Origin: Deltaproteobacteria bacterium
GTDB lineage: Bacteria > Desulfobacterota > WTBG01 > CAIYCZ01 > CAIRTM01
DNA length: 48,488 bases
Direction of reading: 5' to 3'
Assembly (NCBI GenBank): GCA_016875025.1
Contig: VGSH01000010.1
Coordinates: 1-48,488 of the forward strand
The notes beneath the pieces were generated by a model. The model did no database searches, had not been told where the DNA came from, and saw only the letters and a program-made list of their open reading frames with translations. The stretch's first letter is position 1. Each line of letters starts with the position of its first letter. The position numbers were made by a program, and so were the translations under genes. Positions 41,489 through 48,488 of the stretch are shown here, piece after piece.

Positions 41489-42913
41489 TTAATACACCTG
41501 AACGGGATCGGGGCTTTCCTGCCAGCCGCCGCCCATGGCCCGGCATAGGGCGATCACAGCGTCGAGTTGGTCGCGGCGCGCATCCGCCAGATCGATCTCG
41601 GCTAAAAGCGCCTGGCGCTGAATGTCGAGCACATCGATGATGCTGATATGGCCGCTGGCATGCTGCTTTTGTGAAAGCTCAAAACTGCGGCGCATGGCGC
41701 GGGCCCGCTCAAGCGAGGCCTCAAGAGCCTGCGCGGTTTTTGTGCCGGCCACAAGAGCATCGCGAGTTTCCCTGAAGGCGTTTTGAACGGTCTGCTCATA
41801 GTGCGCCAGCATCTGCTCGTGGCGGGCGCGGGCTGCCTTTTCGCGCGCGAACAGCCTGCCGCCTTCAAACACGGGCTGGGCCAGCGCGGCTGCCGTGTTC
41901 CAGACGTGAGCATCCCTGGTAAACAGTTCATTGAGCTCCGCGCTCACGAAACCCGAGCCGCCGGTCAGTCGAATTGAGGGGAAAAACGCCGCTCGTGCCG
42001 CGCCGATGCGGGCATTGGCAGCTATCAGCAGGCCTTCTTCACGGCGGATATCGGGCCGGCGGGTCAATAGATCCGAGGGGATGTCTTCGGGTATGCGCGG
42101 AAATACGTTCAGTTCTTCAAGCGCGCGGCCCTCTTCTGAAAACCCCTGCACAATGGCGGCCGGGCTGCGGCCGAGCAGCAGGGCAAGCGCGGTGCCGGCC
42201 TGCGAAAGCTGGTTTTCGCGGCGATGTACCAGCGCTGCGGTTGCAAGCCGGTCAGCCTCGATCCTGCGCAGATCAAGCTCCTGCGTGTAGCCTGCCAGAT
42301 AGCGCTTGCGATACATCTCGAACGTTATGTCATACGTGGCCAGCTGTTCGCGGGCTATGCGCGTCTGGGCCTCAACGGTGCGCAGATAAAAATACAGGGC
42401 CGCCACATCAGCTGTAAGCGTAAGGCGCACTGCGTCGCGGGCTGCCGCGGTTGCCAGCAGCTCGGCGCGTGCCGCTTCATCGAGGCGACGGTACAGGCCC
42501 CAGAAATCAAGTTCAAATGAAGCATATCCGAACGCTTCAAAAAAATCAGATGTGCGGCTGCCTGCGGGCGGAGCGTCCCAAAGCGAAGTGCGCTCTCTTC
42601 CGGCGGCGCCTGCAATGCCGAGTGCGGGAAGCCTGTCCGCCAGGGCCTCGCGCGCAAACGCACGCGCTTCCTCAACACGGGCTGCGGCTGCCGTGAGGTC
42701 GCGGTTATAGGCAAGCGCTTCGGTCTGAATGCGGTCAAGCGTGGAATCGTTAAAAATCTTCCACCAGTCGGCTGCTGTAAACGGGGCAAATTGTGCGGCA
42801 TCAGTATCGGTGGCCTGAGGCAGCTCAAGCTCGGGGCGAACATAATCGGGCCCGATAGCGCAGCCCGCCACCGGCAGCGCAATCAGGAGCAGTGAAAAAA
42901 CGTATCGCAGCAT
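41489..42913 (-). CDS. Outer-membrane efflux lipoprotein, NodT/OprM-type
   Basis: This is the TolC-like exit duct of the tripartite RND pump. The 474-residue product has a lipoprotein signal peptide with lipobox VAGC (Cys near 18), the NodT-family start GPDYVRPELELP, the ADWWKIFNDSTLDRIQTEAL segment and two internally repeated coiled-coil halves. Its ATG begins 1 bp after the stop of the pump gene, so it is co-translated with it. It is the last gene of the efflux operon. Confidence 0.93.
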   Translation of the reverse strand: MLRYVFSLLLIALPVAGCAIGPDYVRPELELPQATDTDAAQFAPFTAADWWKIFNDSTLDRIQTEALAYNRDLTAAAARVEEARAFAREALADRLPALGIAGAAGRERTSLWDAPPAGSRTSDFFEAFGYASFELDFWGLYRRLDEAARAELLATAAARDAVRLTLTADVAALYFYLRTVEAQTRIAREQLATYDITFEMYRKRYLAGYTQELDLRRIEADRLATAALVHRRENQLSQAGTALALLLGRSPAAIVQGFSEEGRALEELNVFPRIPEDIPSDLLTRRPDIRREEGLLIAANARIGAARAAFFPSIRLTGGSGFVSAELNELFTRDAHVWNTAAALAQPVFEGGRLFAREKAARARHEQMLAHYEQTVQNAFRETRDALVAGTKTAQALEASLERARAMRRSFELSQKQHASGHISIIDVLDIQRQALLAEIDLADARRDQLDAVIALCRAMGGGWQESPDPVQVY

Positions 42914-42914
42914 A

Positions 42915-45900
42915 TCAGGTTCTCACTTTCTCATTAAGCGCGGCTGCCTCCCGCGGAGCGGACAGACGCGTTTTCAGCAATCTGAATTTTTCGTTCATGC
43001 GCATGATCAGCACAAAAAACAGGGGTACGAAAAAGGTCGCGATAAAGGTTGATGCCAGCATACCGCCGACAATGCCGGTGCCCATGGAGTGGCGGCTGGC
43101 CGCGCCCGCTCCTGAGCTCACCACAAGGGGTATGCAGCCCAGCACAAATGTCATGGAGGTCATGATAATGGCGCGGAAGCGCAGCCGCGCAGCCTCAACA
43201 GCGGCCTGCACGACCGGCATGCCGCCCTCATAGCGCTTCAGGGCGAACTCGACAATCAGAATGGCGTTTTTGGCTGAAAGCGCGATGAGCGTTACCAGGG
43301 CGATCTGAAAATAAATATCATTGGGAATGCCCCGCAGCCAGATAAACACGATCGAGCCGAACAGGGCGAACGGAACGCCCGCAACCACGGCCAGCGGCAG
43401 GGTCCAGCGCTCATACTGGGCGGCCAGCACGAAGAACACGACAATAATGGCGAGAATAAAAGCAAAGAGCGCGGTTTTACCGGCAATTTTTTCCTGATAG
43501 GAAGTGCCGATCCAGTCAAGCGCATAGTCCTGCGGCAGCACCTCACGGCTGACATCCTCAAGCGCTTCCAGGGCCTGGCCTGAGCTGTAGCCGGTCGCGG
43601 GCGCGCCTGAAATTTTGCCGGCCGGAAATGCGTTGAAGCGCTCCACAATATCCGTGCCGACAATGGGCTCAAGCCGCACCAGCGAGGACAGGGGAATCAT
43701 CTTTCCGTCATCGGAGCGCACGAACACATCGCGCATATTGTCGGGCAGATTTCGAAAGCGGGCATCCGACTGCAGCATTACTTTGAAGGTGCGGCCCGAC
43801 CTGTTAAAGTCATTGATGTAATAGGAACCGAAGGTTGACTGCATGGTGGCAAACAGCATGTCTTTGGACACGCCGAGGGCGTATGCTTTTTCAAGGTCAG
43901 GCTCAACGCGGTACTGCGGCGTTTCAACCCGAAAGTTCGTTTCGATGCGGTCAATCTCCGGCCGTTCCAGGGCGGCCTGTATGAAACGGGCTATGACATC
44001 GGCGAGTTCATTGCTGTCGCCCCCGCCGCGGTTCTGGATAAAGCCTTCAAAGCCCCCCACCAGGCTTATGCCTTCAATGGCCGGCGGCGGGAAAAGAATA
44101 AAGCGCGCATCAGGTATGGCCTCTTCAGCCTGCTGCATCAGCTCGGCTGCGACAGCCTCAGGTGTCTGCGCGGGGCCTGAGCGTTCGCTCCAGTCCGTTA
44201 TATACAGGAAAATCGAACCCGAATTGTTTTTCATGGCGCCGGAAAGCAGGTCAATGCCTGCATAGGTTTCGACGCCCGTGATCAGGGGGTGTTTGTCGGC
44301 GATTTTTGCAAACGCGTCCATGGCCTGCTCAGAGCGCTGCAGTGACGCGCCTTCATCAAGGGTTGCAAAACCGAAAAGATAACAGGTATCCTCATTGGGC
44401 ACAAGGCTGCCCGGCACCCGCAGAAACAGATACAGCGTTACCGCCCCGATCAGGCAGAACGCCACAAGTGCTGCCGGAGCACGCTCGATAACCGCGCCGA
44501 CCCCGCGTGTATAGCGGCCGGTGGCTCTGCCGAACCAGGCATCGAAACGCTCCAATAGACTATTCGAGCTGCCGCGGCCGGGCCTCAGCAGCAGCGCGCT
44601 CAGCGCCGGCGTCAGCGTAAGCGCGACAATGCCGGATATGAATACGGCAACGCTGATCGTGATGGCAAACTGCCGGTACAGCGTGCCGGACAGTCCCTCA
44701 ATGAATGCAACCGGTGCAAATACCGCGCACAGCACCAGCACAATCGATACAATCGGGCCCGTCATCTGCTGCATGGTTTTGATGCTGGCCTCCCGGGGCG
44801 GGAGGCCTTCAGTGCGCATGGTGCGCTCGACATTTTCAATCACAATAATCGCATCGTCGATGACGGTGCCGATGGCCAGTATAAGCGCGAACAGGGTCAG
44901 CGTGTTGATCGAAAAACCGAACGCATACATGCCGGCGAAGGCTCCGATGATCGACACCGGCACCGCCAGGCAGGGTATCAACGTAGCGCGGAAGCGTTTC
45001 AAAAATATAAAAATGACCAGAAAGACGAGCAGCACGGCCTCAAACAGCGTCTTGACCACCTCGCGTATGGAGCTGCGCACAAAACTGGCGGTTTCGTAGG
45101 GAATGGCATAGTCAACGCCCGCCGGGAAGCGCTGCCTGAGCTCCTGCATGCGTTTTTCAACAGCATCGGCGGTAGCCAGCGCATTGGCGCCTGATCGCAG
45201 ATTGACAATGATCGGCACCATCAGCTCGCCGTCGAGCTTTCCGGTGAATTCATAGGTCAGGGCGCCCAGCTCAACGCGGGCGATATCCCTGAGGCGCAGG
45301 CTGCTGCCGTCAGGGTTGGCCCGCAGGACAATATCACCGAACTCCTCAGGGCTGTCCAGCCGTCCTTTGACAATCAGGGAGTACGCTCGTCCGGTATCAT
45401 TGTCAACGGGCGGCTGGCCGAGCTTGCCCGCGGCAAACTGCATATTCTGGCTGCGCACTGCCGCGGCGACATCATCTGCGGTGAGCCCGAGCTGGGCCAT
45501 TCTGTCGGGCTTAAGCCAGATGCGCATGGCATAATCGCGCGCGCCCCACAGCCAGGCATCGCTCACGCCCGGCAGGCGCTTGAGATCGTCGAGAACGTTG
45601 ATGAGAGCGTAATTGCTCAAAAATGTTGTGTCGTACACGTGTCCCGGCGAGAACAGGCAGATGACCTGCAGAATGGTCAGGGACTGCTCCCTGACCGTGA
45701 CCCCGAACCGGCGCACATCTTCGGGCAGGGTAGGCAGCACGGTCTGCACGCGGTTGTTGACATTGATGGTAGCCAGTTCAGGGTCGGTCCCCACCTCGAA
45801 TGTTACAATGATCTGGAGCTTGCCGTCGCTTGAAGCAAACGAGTTCATATAGATCATGTCGTTAACGCCGTTGATGGCCTGCTCAAGCGGCGCCGCAACC

Positions 45901-46082
45901 GTCTGTGACACCACCTCGGCGCTGGCACCCGTGTAGGTGGTTGTAACCGAAACCGTGGGCGGAACCAGTTCGGGAAACTGGGCTACGGGGAGGTTAAAGA
46001 TGGCAATGCCGCCGGCAAGCATGAACAGCAGCGAAATGGCGGTGGCAAATATCGGTCTGTCGATGAAAAAACGCGAAAACAT
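42915..46082 (-). CDS. RND inner-membrane efflux pump, HAE1/AcrB-type
   Basis: The 1055-residue proton-driven drug exporter has twelve membrane helices in two repeats. It opens with FFIDRPIFATAISLLFMLAGGIAIFNLPVAQFPELVPP. The proton-relay Asp pair lies in GTVIDDAIIVIENVERTMR near 410, and the second repeat shows the usual GIPNDIYFQIALVTLIALSAKNAILIVEFA near 925. Two large periplasmic loops fit AcrB architecture rather than the heavy-metal CusA type. It starts 9 bp after the membrane-fusion gene. The substrate range is unknown. Confidence 0.95.
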   Translation of the reverse strand: MFSRFFIDRPIFATAISLLFMLAGGIAIFNLPVAQFPELVPPTVSVTTTYTGASAEVVSQTVAAPLEQAINGVNDMIYMNSFASSDGKLQIIVTFEVGTDPELATINVNNRVQTVLPTLPEDVRRFGVTVREQSLTILQVICLFSPGHVYDTTFLSNYALINVLDDLKRLPGVSDAWLWGARDYAMRIWLKPDRMAQLGLTADDVAAAVRSQNMQFAAGKLGQPPVDNDTGRAYSLIVKGRLDSPEEFGDIVLRANPDGSSLRLRDIARVELGALTYEFTGKLDGELMVPIIVNLRSGANALATADAVEKRMQELRQRFPAGVDYAIPYETASFVRSSIREVVKTLFEAVLLVFLVIFIFLKRFRATLIPCLAVPVSIIGAFAGMYAFGFSINTLTLFALILAIGTVIDDAIIVIENVERTMRTEGLPPREASIKTMQQMTGPIVSIVLVLCAVFAPVAFIEGLSGTLYRQFAITISVAVFISGIVALTLTPALSALLLRPGRGSSNSLLERFDAWFGRATGRYTRGVGAVIERAPAALVAFCLIGAVTLYLFLRVPGSLVPNEDTCYLFGFATLDEGASLQRSEQAMDAFAKIADKHPLITGVETYAGIDLLSGAMKNNSGSIFLYITDWSERSGPAQTPEAVAAELMQQAEEAIPDARFILFPPPAIEGISLVGGFEGFIQNRGGGDSNELADVIARFIQAALERPEIDRIETNFRVETPQYRVEPDLEKAYALGVSKDMLFATMQSTFGSYYINDFNRSGRTFKVMLQSDARFRNLPDNMRDVFVRSDDGKMIPLSSLVRLEPIVGTDIVERFNAFPAGKISGAPATGYSSGQALEALEDVSREVLPQDYALDWIGTSYQEKIAGKTALFAFILAIIVVFFVLAAQYERWTLPLAVVAGVPFALFGSIVFIWLRGIPNDIYFQIALVTLIALSAKNAILIVEFALKRYEGGMPVVQAAVEAARLRFRAIIMTSMTFVLGCIPLVVSSGAGAASRHSMGTGIVGGMLASTFIATFFVPLFFVLIMRMNEKFRLLKTRLSAPREAAALNEKVRT

Positions 46083-46091
46083 GCGCCCCTC

Positions 46092-47249
46092 CTATTCAGC
46101 TGCAGCCGAATAGGGCTGCGTATCATCATGTGAAGCCGCGCGCACGGTCTGGCCGGGCAGCACTTTCATCAAGCCGGCCGTGACAATGCGCTCGCCGTCG
46201 GCCAGCCCCGCTGAAATAAGGCGCTGTGAGCCGACAGAGAGCTTTTCGGTTATTGGGCGCAGGTGCACCCGCATGTCCTTGTCGAGAACATAGACTGCCG
46301 AGCCCTGCTGCGAAACGAAAATAGCCTGCTTGGGGACAAGAATTGTCTGTTTAAGCTTCATGCTCCGTGGTTTGACACGCACGAACTGGCCAGGCATGAG
46401 CTCTGTATCAGGATTGGGCAGCTCGACTTTTGAGCGCACGGTCGCGGTTGCAGGGTCTTCCGTGCTGTCAGTGAAAACGATGAGGCCCGACTGTGGATGC
46501 TGTGTGCCGTCGGGGGTAATGACCACAGCCTCAAGCTCCCCCTCAGGCCACAGCAGTACGCCGCTGTTTTTCAGCTGCTTCATCAGTGTGAAATCAGCGC
46601 CGGGAACCGAGAAATTTACATATAATGGATCCACCTGCACCATGGTGGTCAGCAGGCTTGCCTCGGTGGTTGTTGCCACCAGCGTTCCAACCGAGCAGGA
46701 CTCCTTGCGCACGATGCCCGAGATCGGAGCGTATACCCGCGTATAGCCGAGCCGCACCTCGGCATCGCGCAGATTGGCGCGGGCAACCTGCAGGTCTGCC
46801 TGAGCGGCAGTGAAGGCCATTTCAGCCTCATCGCGCTCGCGCTCGCTGAGCGCATTATCTTTAAAAAGCCGGGCAATGCGCTCATGCTCGCGCCGGGTGC
46901 GCTCAAGCTGGGCCTCGGCCTGCGCAAGCACGCCGCGTGAGCGCTCAAGCTCGATCTCATAGGGCACTGGGTCGATTTGAAAAAGCTGCGTGCCCTGCTT
47001 GACGAACTGGCCTTCCTGAAACAGGCGCTTTTCCAGTATGCCGCCCACGCGCGCGCGCACCTCGACTTCCAGAAAGCCGGCCGTCTGGCCGATAAACTCG
47101 GGCTCCCAGTCAACATCCTCGGCCTTGATATCCATAATTTCAACAAGCGGGGGCGGGGGGACCTGCTCAGCGGTCTCGGAACTGCATGCCATTGCGGCAA
47201 GCATGCATACCATCAGAGGGGGGAAAAATGATTTCCGAATTTGTTTCAT
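46092..47249 (-). CDS. RND periplasmic adaptor (membrane-fusion) lipoprotein, AcrA-type
   Basis: The 385-residue adaptor joins pump and outer-membrane duct. A lipobox is present (MLAAMAC, Cys near 22). Next come the barrel-sandwich domain (EVEVRARVGGILEKRLFQEGQFVKQGTQLFQIDP), the alpha-hairpin (LAQAEAQLERTRREHERIARLFKDNALSERERDEAE), the second sandwich half (YTRVYAPISGIVRK) and a beta-barrel domain. Start ATG 47249 has a GAGG site; the longer frame to 47396 passes through a hairpin-rich leader and is rejected. It is the first gene of the pump operon, downstream of the TetR gene on the same strand. Confidence 0.93.
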   Translation of the reverse strand: MKQIRKSFFPPLMVCMLAAMACSSETAEQVPPPPLVEIMDIKAEDVDWEPEFIGQTAGFLEVEVRARVGGILEKRLFQEGQFVKQGTQLFQIDPVPYEIELERSRGVLAQAEAQLERTRREHERIARLFKDNALSERERDEAEMAFTAAQADLQVARANLRDAEVRLGYTRVYAPISGIVRKESCSVGTLVATTTEASLLTTMVQVDPLYVNFSVPGADFTLMKQLKNSGVLLWPEGELEAVVITPDGTQHPQSGLIVFTDSTEDPATATVRSKVELPNPDTELMPGQFVRVKPRSMKLKQTILVPKQAIFVSQQGSAVYVLDKDMRVHLRPITEKLSVGSQRLISAGLADGERIVTAGLMKVLPGQTVRAASHDDTQPYSAAAE

Positions 47250-47313
47250 GATGACCTCGATGCTGTGGGTTATTCTAAAAAACAATGTATGTTTTGGGCG
47301 GCGCTTCACCGGC

Positions 47314-47367
47314 TCAGACTGCGTCTGAACTGCAGGCCGGATGCCATCCCGAAGGGATGGTTCCGGC
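47314..47367 (-). promoter_or_regulatory. Hairpin-rich leader of the RND operon
   Basis: Between tetR and the adaptor gene are a TCAGAC-tgc-GTCTGA inverted repeat (47314-47328) and a long hairpin: GCCGGATGCCATCCC (47336-47350) pairs with GGGATGGTTCCGGC (47354-47367) with small mismatches around a GAA loop. They may attenuate read-through from tetR, or the shorter palindrome may be a regulator site. No clear promoter was found for the pump genes here. Confidence 0.45.
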
Positions 47368-47449
47368 ACGATGCGCTGCAGCAAGCTGCCGGACACGCTG
47401 CGCTTAGTCAGGCCTACAGCTACAGCTGATTTTTTTAATCCTGCTGCGA

Positions 47450-48094
47450 TTAGCGCCCGTTTGCCGATGCAATCAGGTATGCCTTAAAAACATTAATCTG
47501 CGTGTCCACCAGTCGCTCAAGCGTGAGCTGCCGGATAGGGTCTTCAAAGAACCCCTGCTTCAAATCGTAGAACAGGCCGTCAATGCTGGTGAACAGCAGC
47601 AGGGCCAGCTCGCGGCTGTCAGTACGTGCAGGCAGGCCCCTGCGTTCGAAATACTGCTCAACGGCGGTATAGACAAATCGGTACGACCGCTGAAGCTGTT
47701 CGTCAAAGCGCTTGATCAGCTCAGCCGGCAGATTAAGCCGGCGGTAGCTGATATCGAGCATGTCCCACATTTCGCGGTGCTCAAGAAAATAGCGCAGATA
47801 GGTTTTCAGCGCGGTTTCAATCTGTTCAAGCGGCTCCATATCCGGTCGGACAGCGCGCTCAAGCATGTCGTTTAAATGCTGGAAGCACTCCTCATATATA
47901 TGGGCATAGAGCGCATCTTTGTTTTCAAAGTAGAAATACAGGGTGCCGTTGGAAAGGCCAGACTCGCGGCAGATGTCGCGAATCGTGGTGGCGTGATAGC
48001 CTTTTTTAAGAAACAGCTTGCGAGCCGCCCGCACAATCGTGCGGACCCTGACCTTGCGCTGTTTCTCATGCTGTAGGGAGATATGGGGACGCAT
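47450..48094 (-). CDS. TetR-family regulator of the RND efflux operon
   Basis: The 214-residue protein has a helix-turn-helix at about 34-63 (TIRDICRESGLSNGTLYFYFENKDALYAHIYEE) and a helical ligand domain typical of AcrR-like efflux regulators. It is encoded directly upstream of the adaptor-pump-duct genes on the same strand (200 bp to the adaptor start), with a near-consensus promoter overlapped by two copies of an imperfect palindrome. Autoregulation and control of the pump are the natural inference. Confidence 0.9.
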   Translation of the reverse strand: MRPHISLQHEKQRKVRVRTIVRAARKLFLKKGYHATTIRDICRESGLSNGTLYFYFENKDALYAHIYEECFQHLNDMLERAVRPDMEPLEQIETALKTYLRYFLEHREMWDMLDISYRRLNLPAELIKRFDEQLQRSYRFVYTAVEQYFERRGLPARTDSRELALLLFTSIDGLFYDLKQGFFEDPIRQLTLERLVDTQINVFKAYLIASANGR

Positions 48095-48127
48095 TGTGCG
48101 ATAAATGCCTGAATGGGTTGATATTTA

Positions 48128-48174
48128 TAGAGCAGCGCTCCAAGCTTTATAGAACGGCGCTCTACAAATGTCAA
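48128..48174 (-). promoter_or_regulatory. Promoter and double operator-like repeats of the efflux tetR
   Basis: On the minus strand TTGACA (48174-48169) and TATAAA (48151-48146) are 17 bp apart. Two copies of an imperfect palindrome, TAGAGCAGCGCTC (48128-48140) and TAGAACGGCGCTCTA (48150-48164), start 22 bp apart, two helical turns. One fills the promoter spacer and one covers the transcript start. Confidence 0.7.
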
Positions 48175-48310
48175 TGTTTTTTACAGTTATTCGCACGATG
48201 GGTAGTGTGCCTGTTGACGCATTGCACTGTTCCGGACACGCTATTCTTGGTCCGGCCTGCTGCTGAGGAAAGATGGTTACAGATGCAAGGCGCGCGAAAT
48301 AATGTTATGT

Positions 48311-48334
48311 AGGGGCACGGAATGCCGTGCCCCT
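48311..48334. repeat. Perfect 10-bp inverted repeat
   Basis: AGGGGCACGG-AATG-CCGTGCCCCT is a simple hairpin of a type widely scattered in bacterial genomes. It lies in the 48095-48488 stretch, where apart from the tetR promoter I see no gene. Confidence 0.6.
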
Positions 48335-48400
48335 GTCGAGCGCTGCAGAGAGAAATGATGAGCGCAGGCTTCACACTGGAGTGCACCTGAATCGGCATAG

Positions 48401-48425
48401 GGGGCAGTCAATCTGACTGCGCCCC
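48401..48425. repeat. Hairpin near the window edge
   Basis: GGGGCAGTCA and TGACTGC-g-CCCC pair with one bulge around a short loop. The last 50 bases beyond it (a CCCGG/CCGGG-rich stretch) may be the start of an element cut by the window edge; it cannot be identified. Confidence 0.5.
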
Positions 48426-48488
48426 TGCCACACCACCCGGCATGCGGGTCCGCACCGGGCGGTTCGAAAAGTTGAGGTCATGAGAGAC

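Noticed and set aside
48426-48488. Possible 5' part of a group II intron or transposon at the right edge
   Set aside because: Only about 60 bases of a CCGGG-rich hairpin sequence are present, too little to identify.
1-48488. CRISPR array or toxin-antitoxin/phage island
   Set aside because: No regularly spaced direct repeats, integrase, phage structural genes or toxin-antitoxin pairs were seen on either strand.

Overview
This 48.5-kb window looks like chromosomal DNA of a GC-rich, Gram-negative, probably anaerobic bacterium. A heptosyltransferase, a lipoprotein-anchored tripartite RND pump, RecBCD and PBP1A point to a double-membrane cell. A selenocysteine tRNA, NikR, a UbiD decarboxylase and a CobN/ChlID chelatase suggest a member of the former Deltaproteobacteria (Desulfobacterota). 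That placement is inference, because no rRNA gene is present.

Layout. 0.2-9.5 kb: a small membrane protein, then recC-recB-recD. 9.5-10.1 kb: a long palindromic repeat and a selC tRNA-Sec gene that overlaps spurious ORFs. 10.1-16.9 kb: a four-helix-bundle/zinc-finger protein, rnhB-yraN-PBP1A, an orphan substrate-binding-fold protein with a zinc-ribbon protein, a MITE nested inside an older repeat, and an alpha/beta hydrolase. 16.9-22.3 kb (minus strand): a metal chelatase operon, ChlI ATPase, VWA domain and CobN. The ATPase and VWA parts are joined only by a -1 shift at an A10 run, so one gene probably makes both the small and the medium subunit. 22.6-29.7 kb: nikR, a small anchored protein, a DMT transporter, a heptosyltransferase, a lipid kinase, RNase P RNA, a second copy of the palindromic repeat, ruvX and an MsbA/PglK-type ABC exporter.

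29.8-40.0 kb is the most unusual part. A TetR gene with its own promoter and operator-like palindrome precedes ten to eleven co-directional genes: a periplasmic c-type-heme/flavin split-barrel fusion, two tandem SDRs resembling chlorophyll b reductases, an FMN reductase, a split-barrel protein, a UbiD decarboxylase, a membrane-anchored protein resembling ferredoxin-dependent bilin reductases, a divergent HemF-like protein, a HemG-like flavodoxin with an extra C-terminal domain, and two more split-barrel proteins. Several of these families act on tetrapyrroles. I infer an uncharacterised, TetR-regulated pathway of linear or cyclic tetrapyrrole conversion; its substrate is unknown.

40.1-48.1 kb (minus strand): an SGNH hydrolase and a TetR-controlled RND efflux operon (regulator, membrane-fusion lipoprotein, AcrB-type pump, NodT-type outer-membrane factor). 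The right edge holds hairpin repeats only. Functional calls come from reading motifs by eye; no database search was possible.
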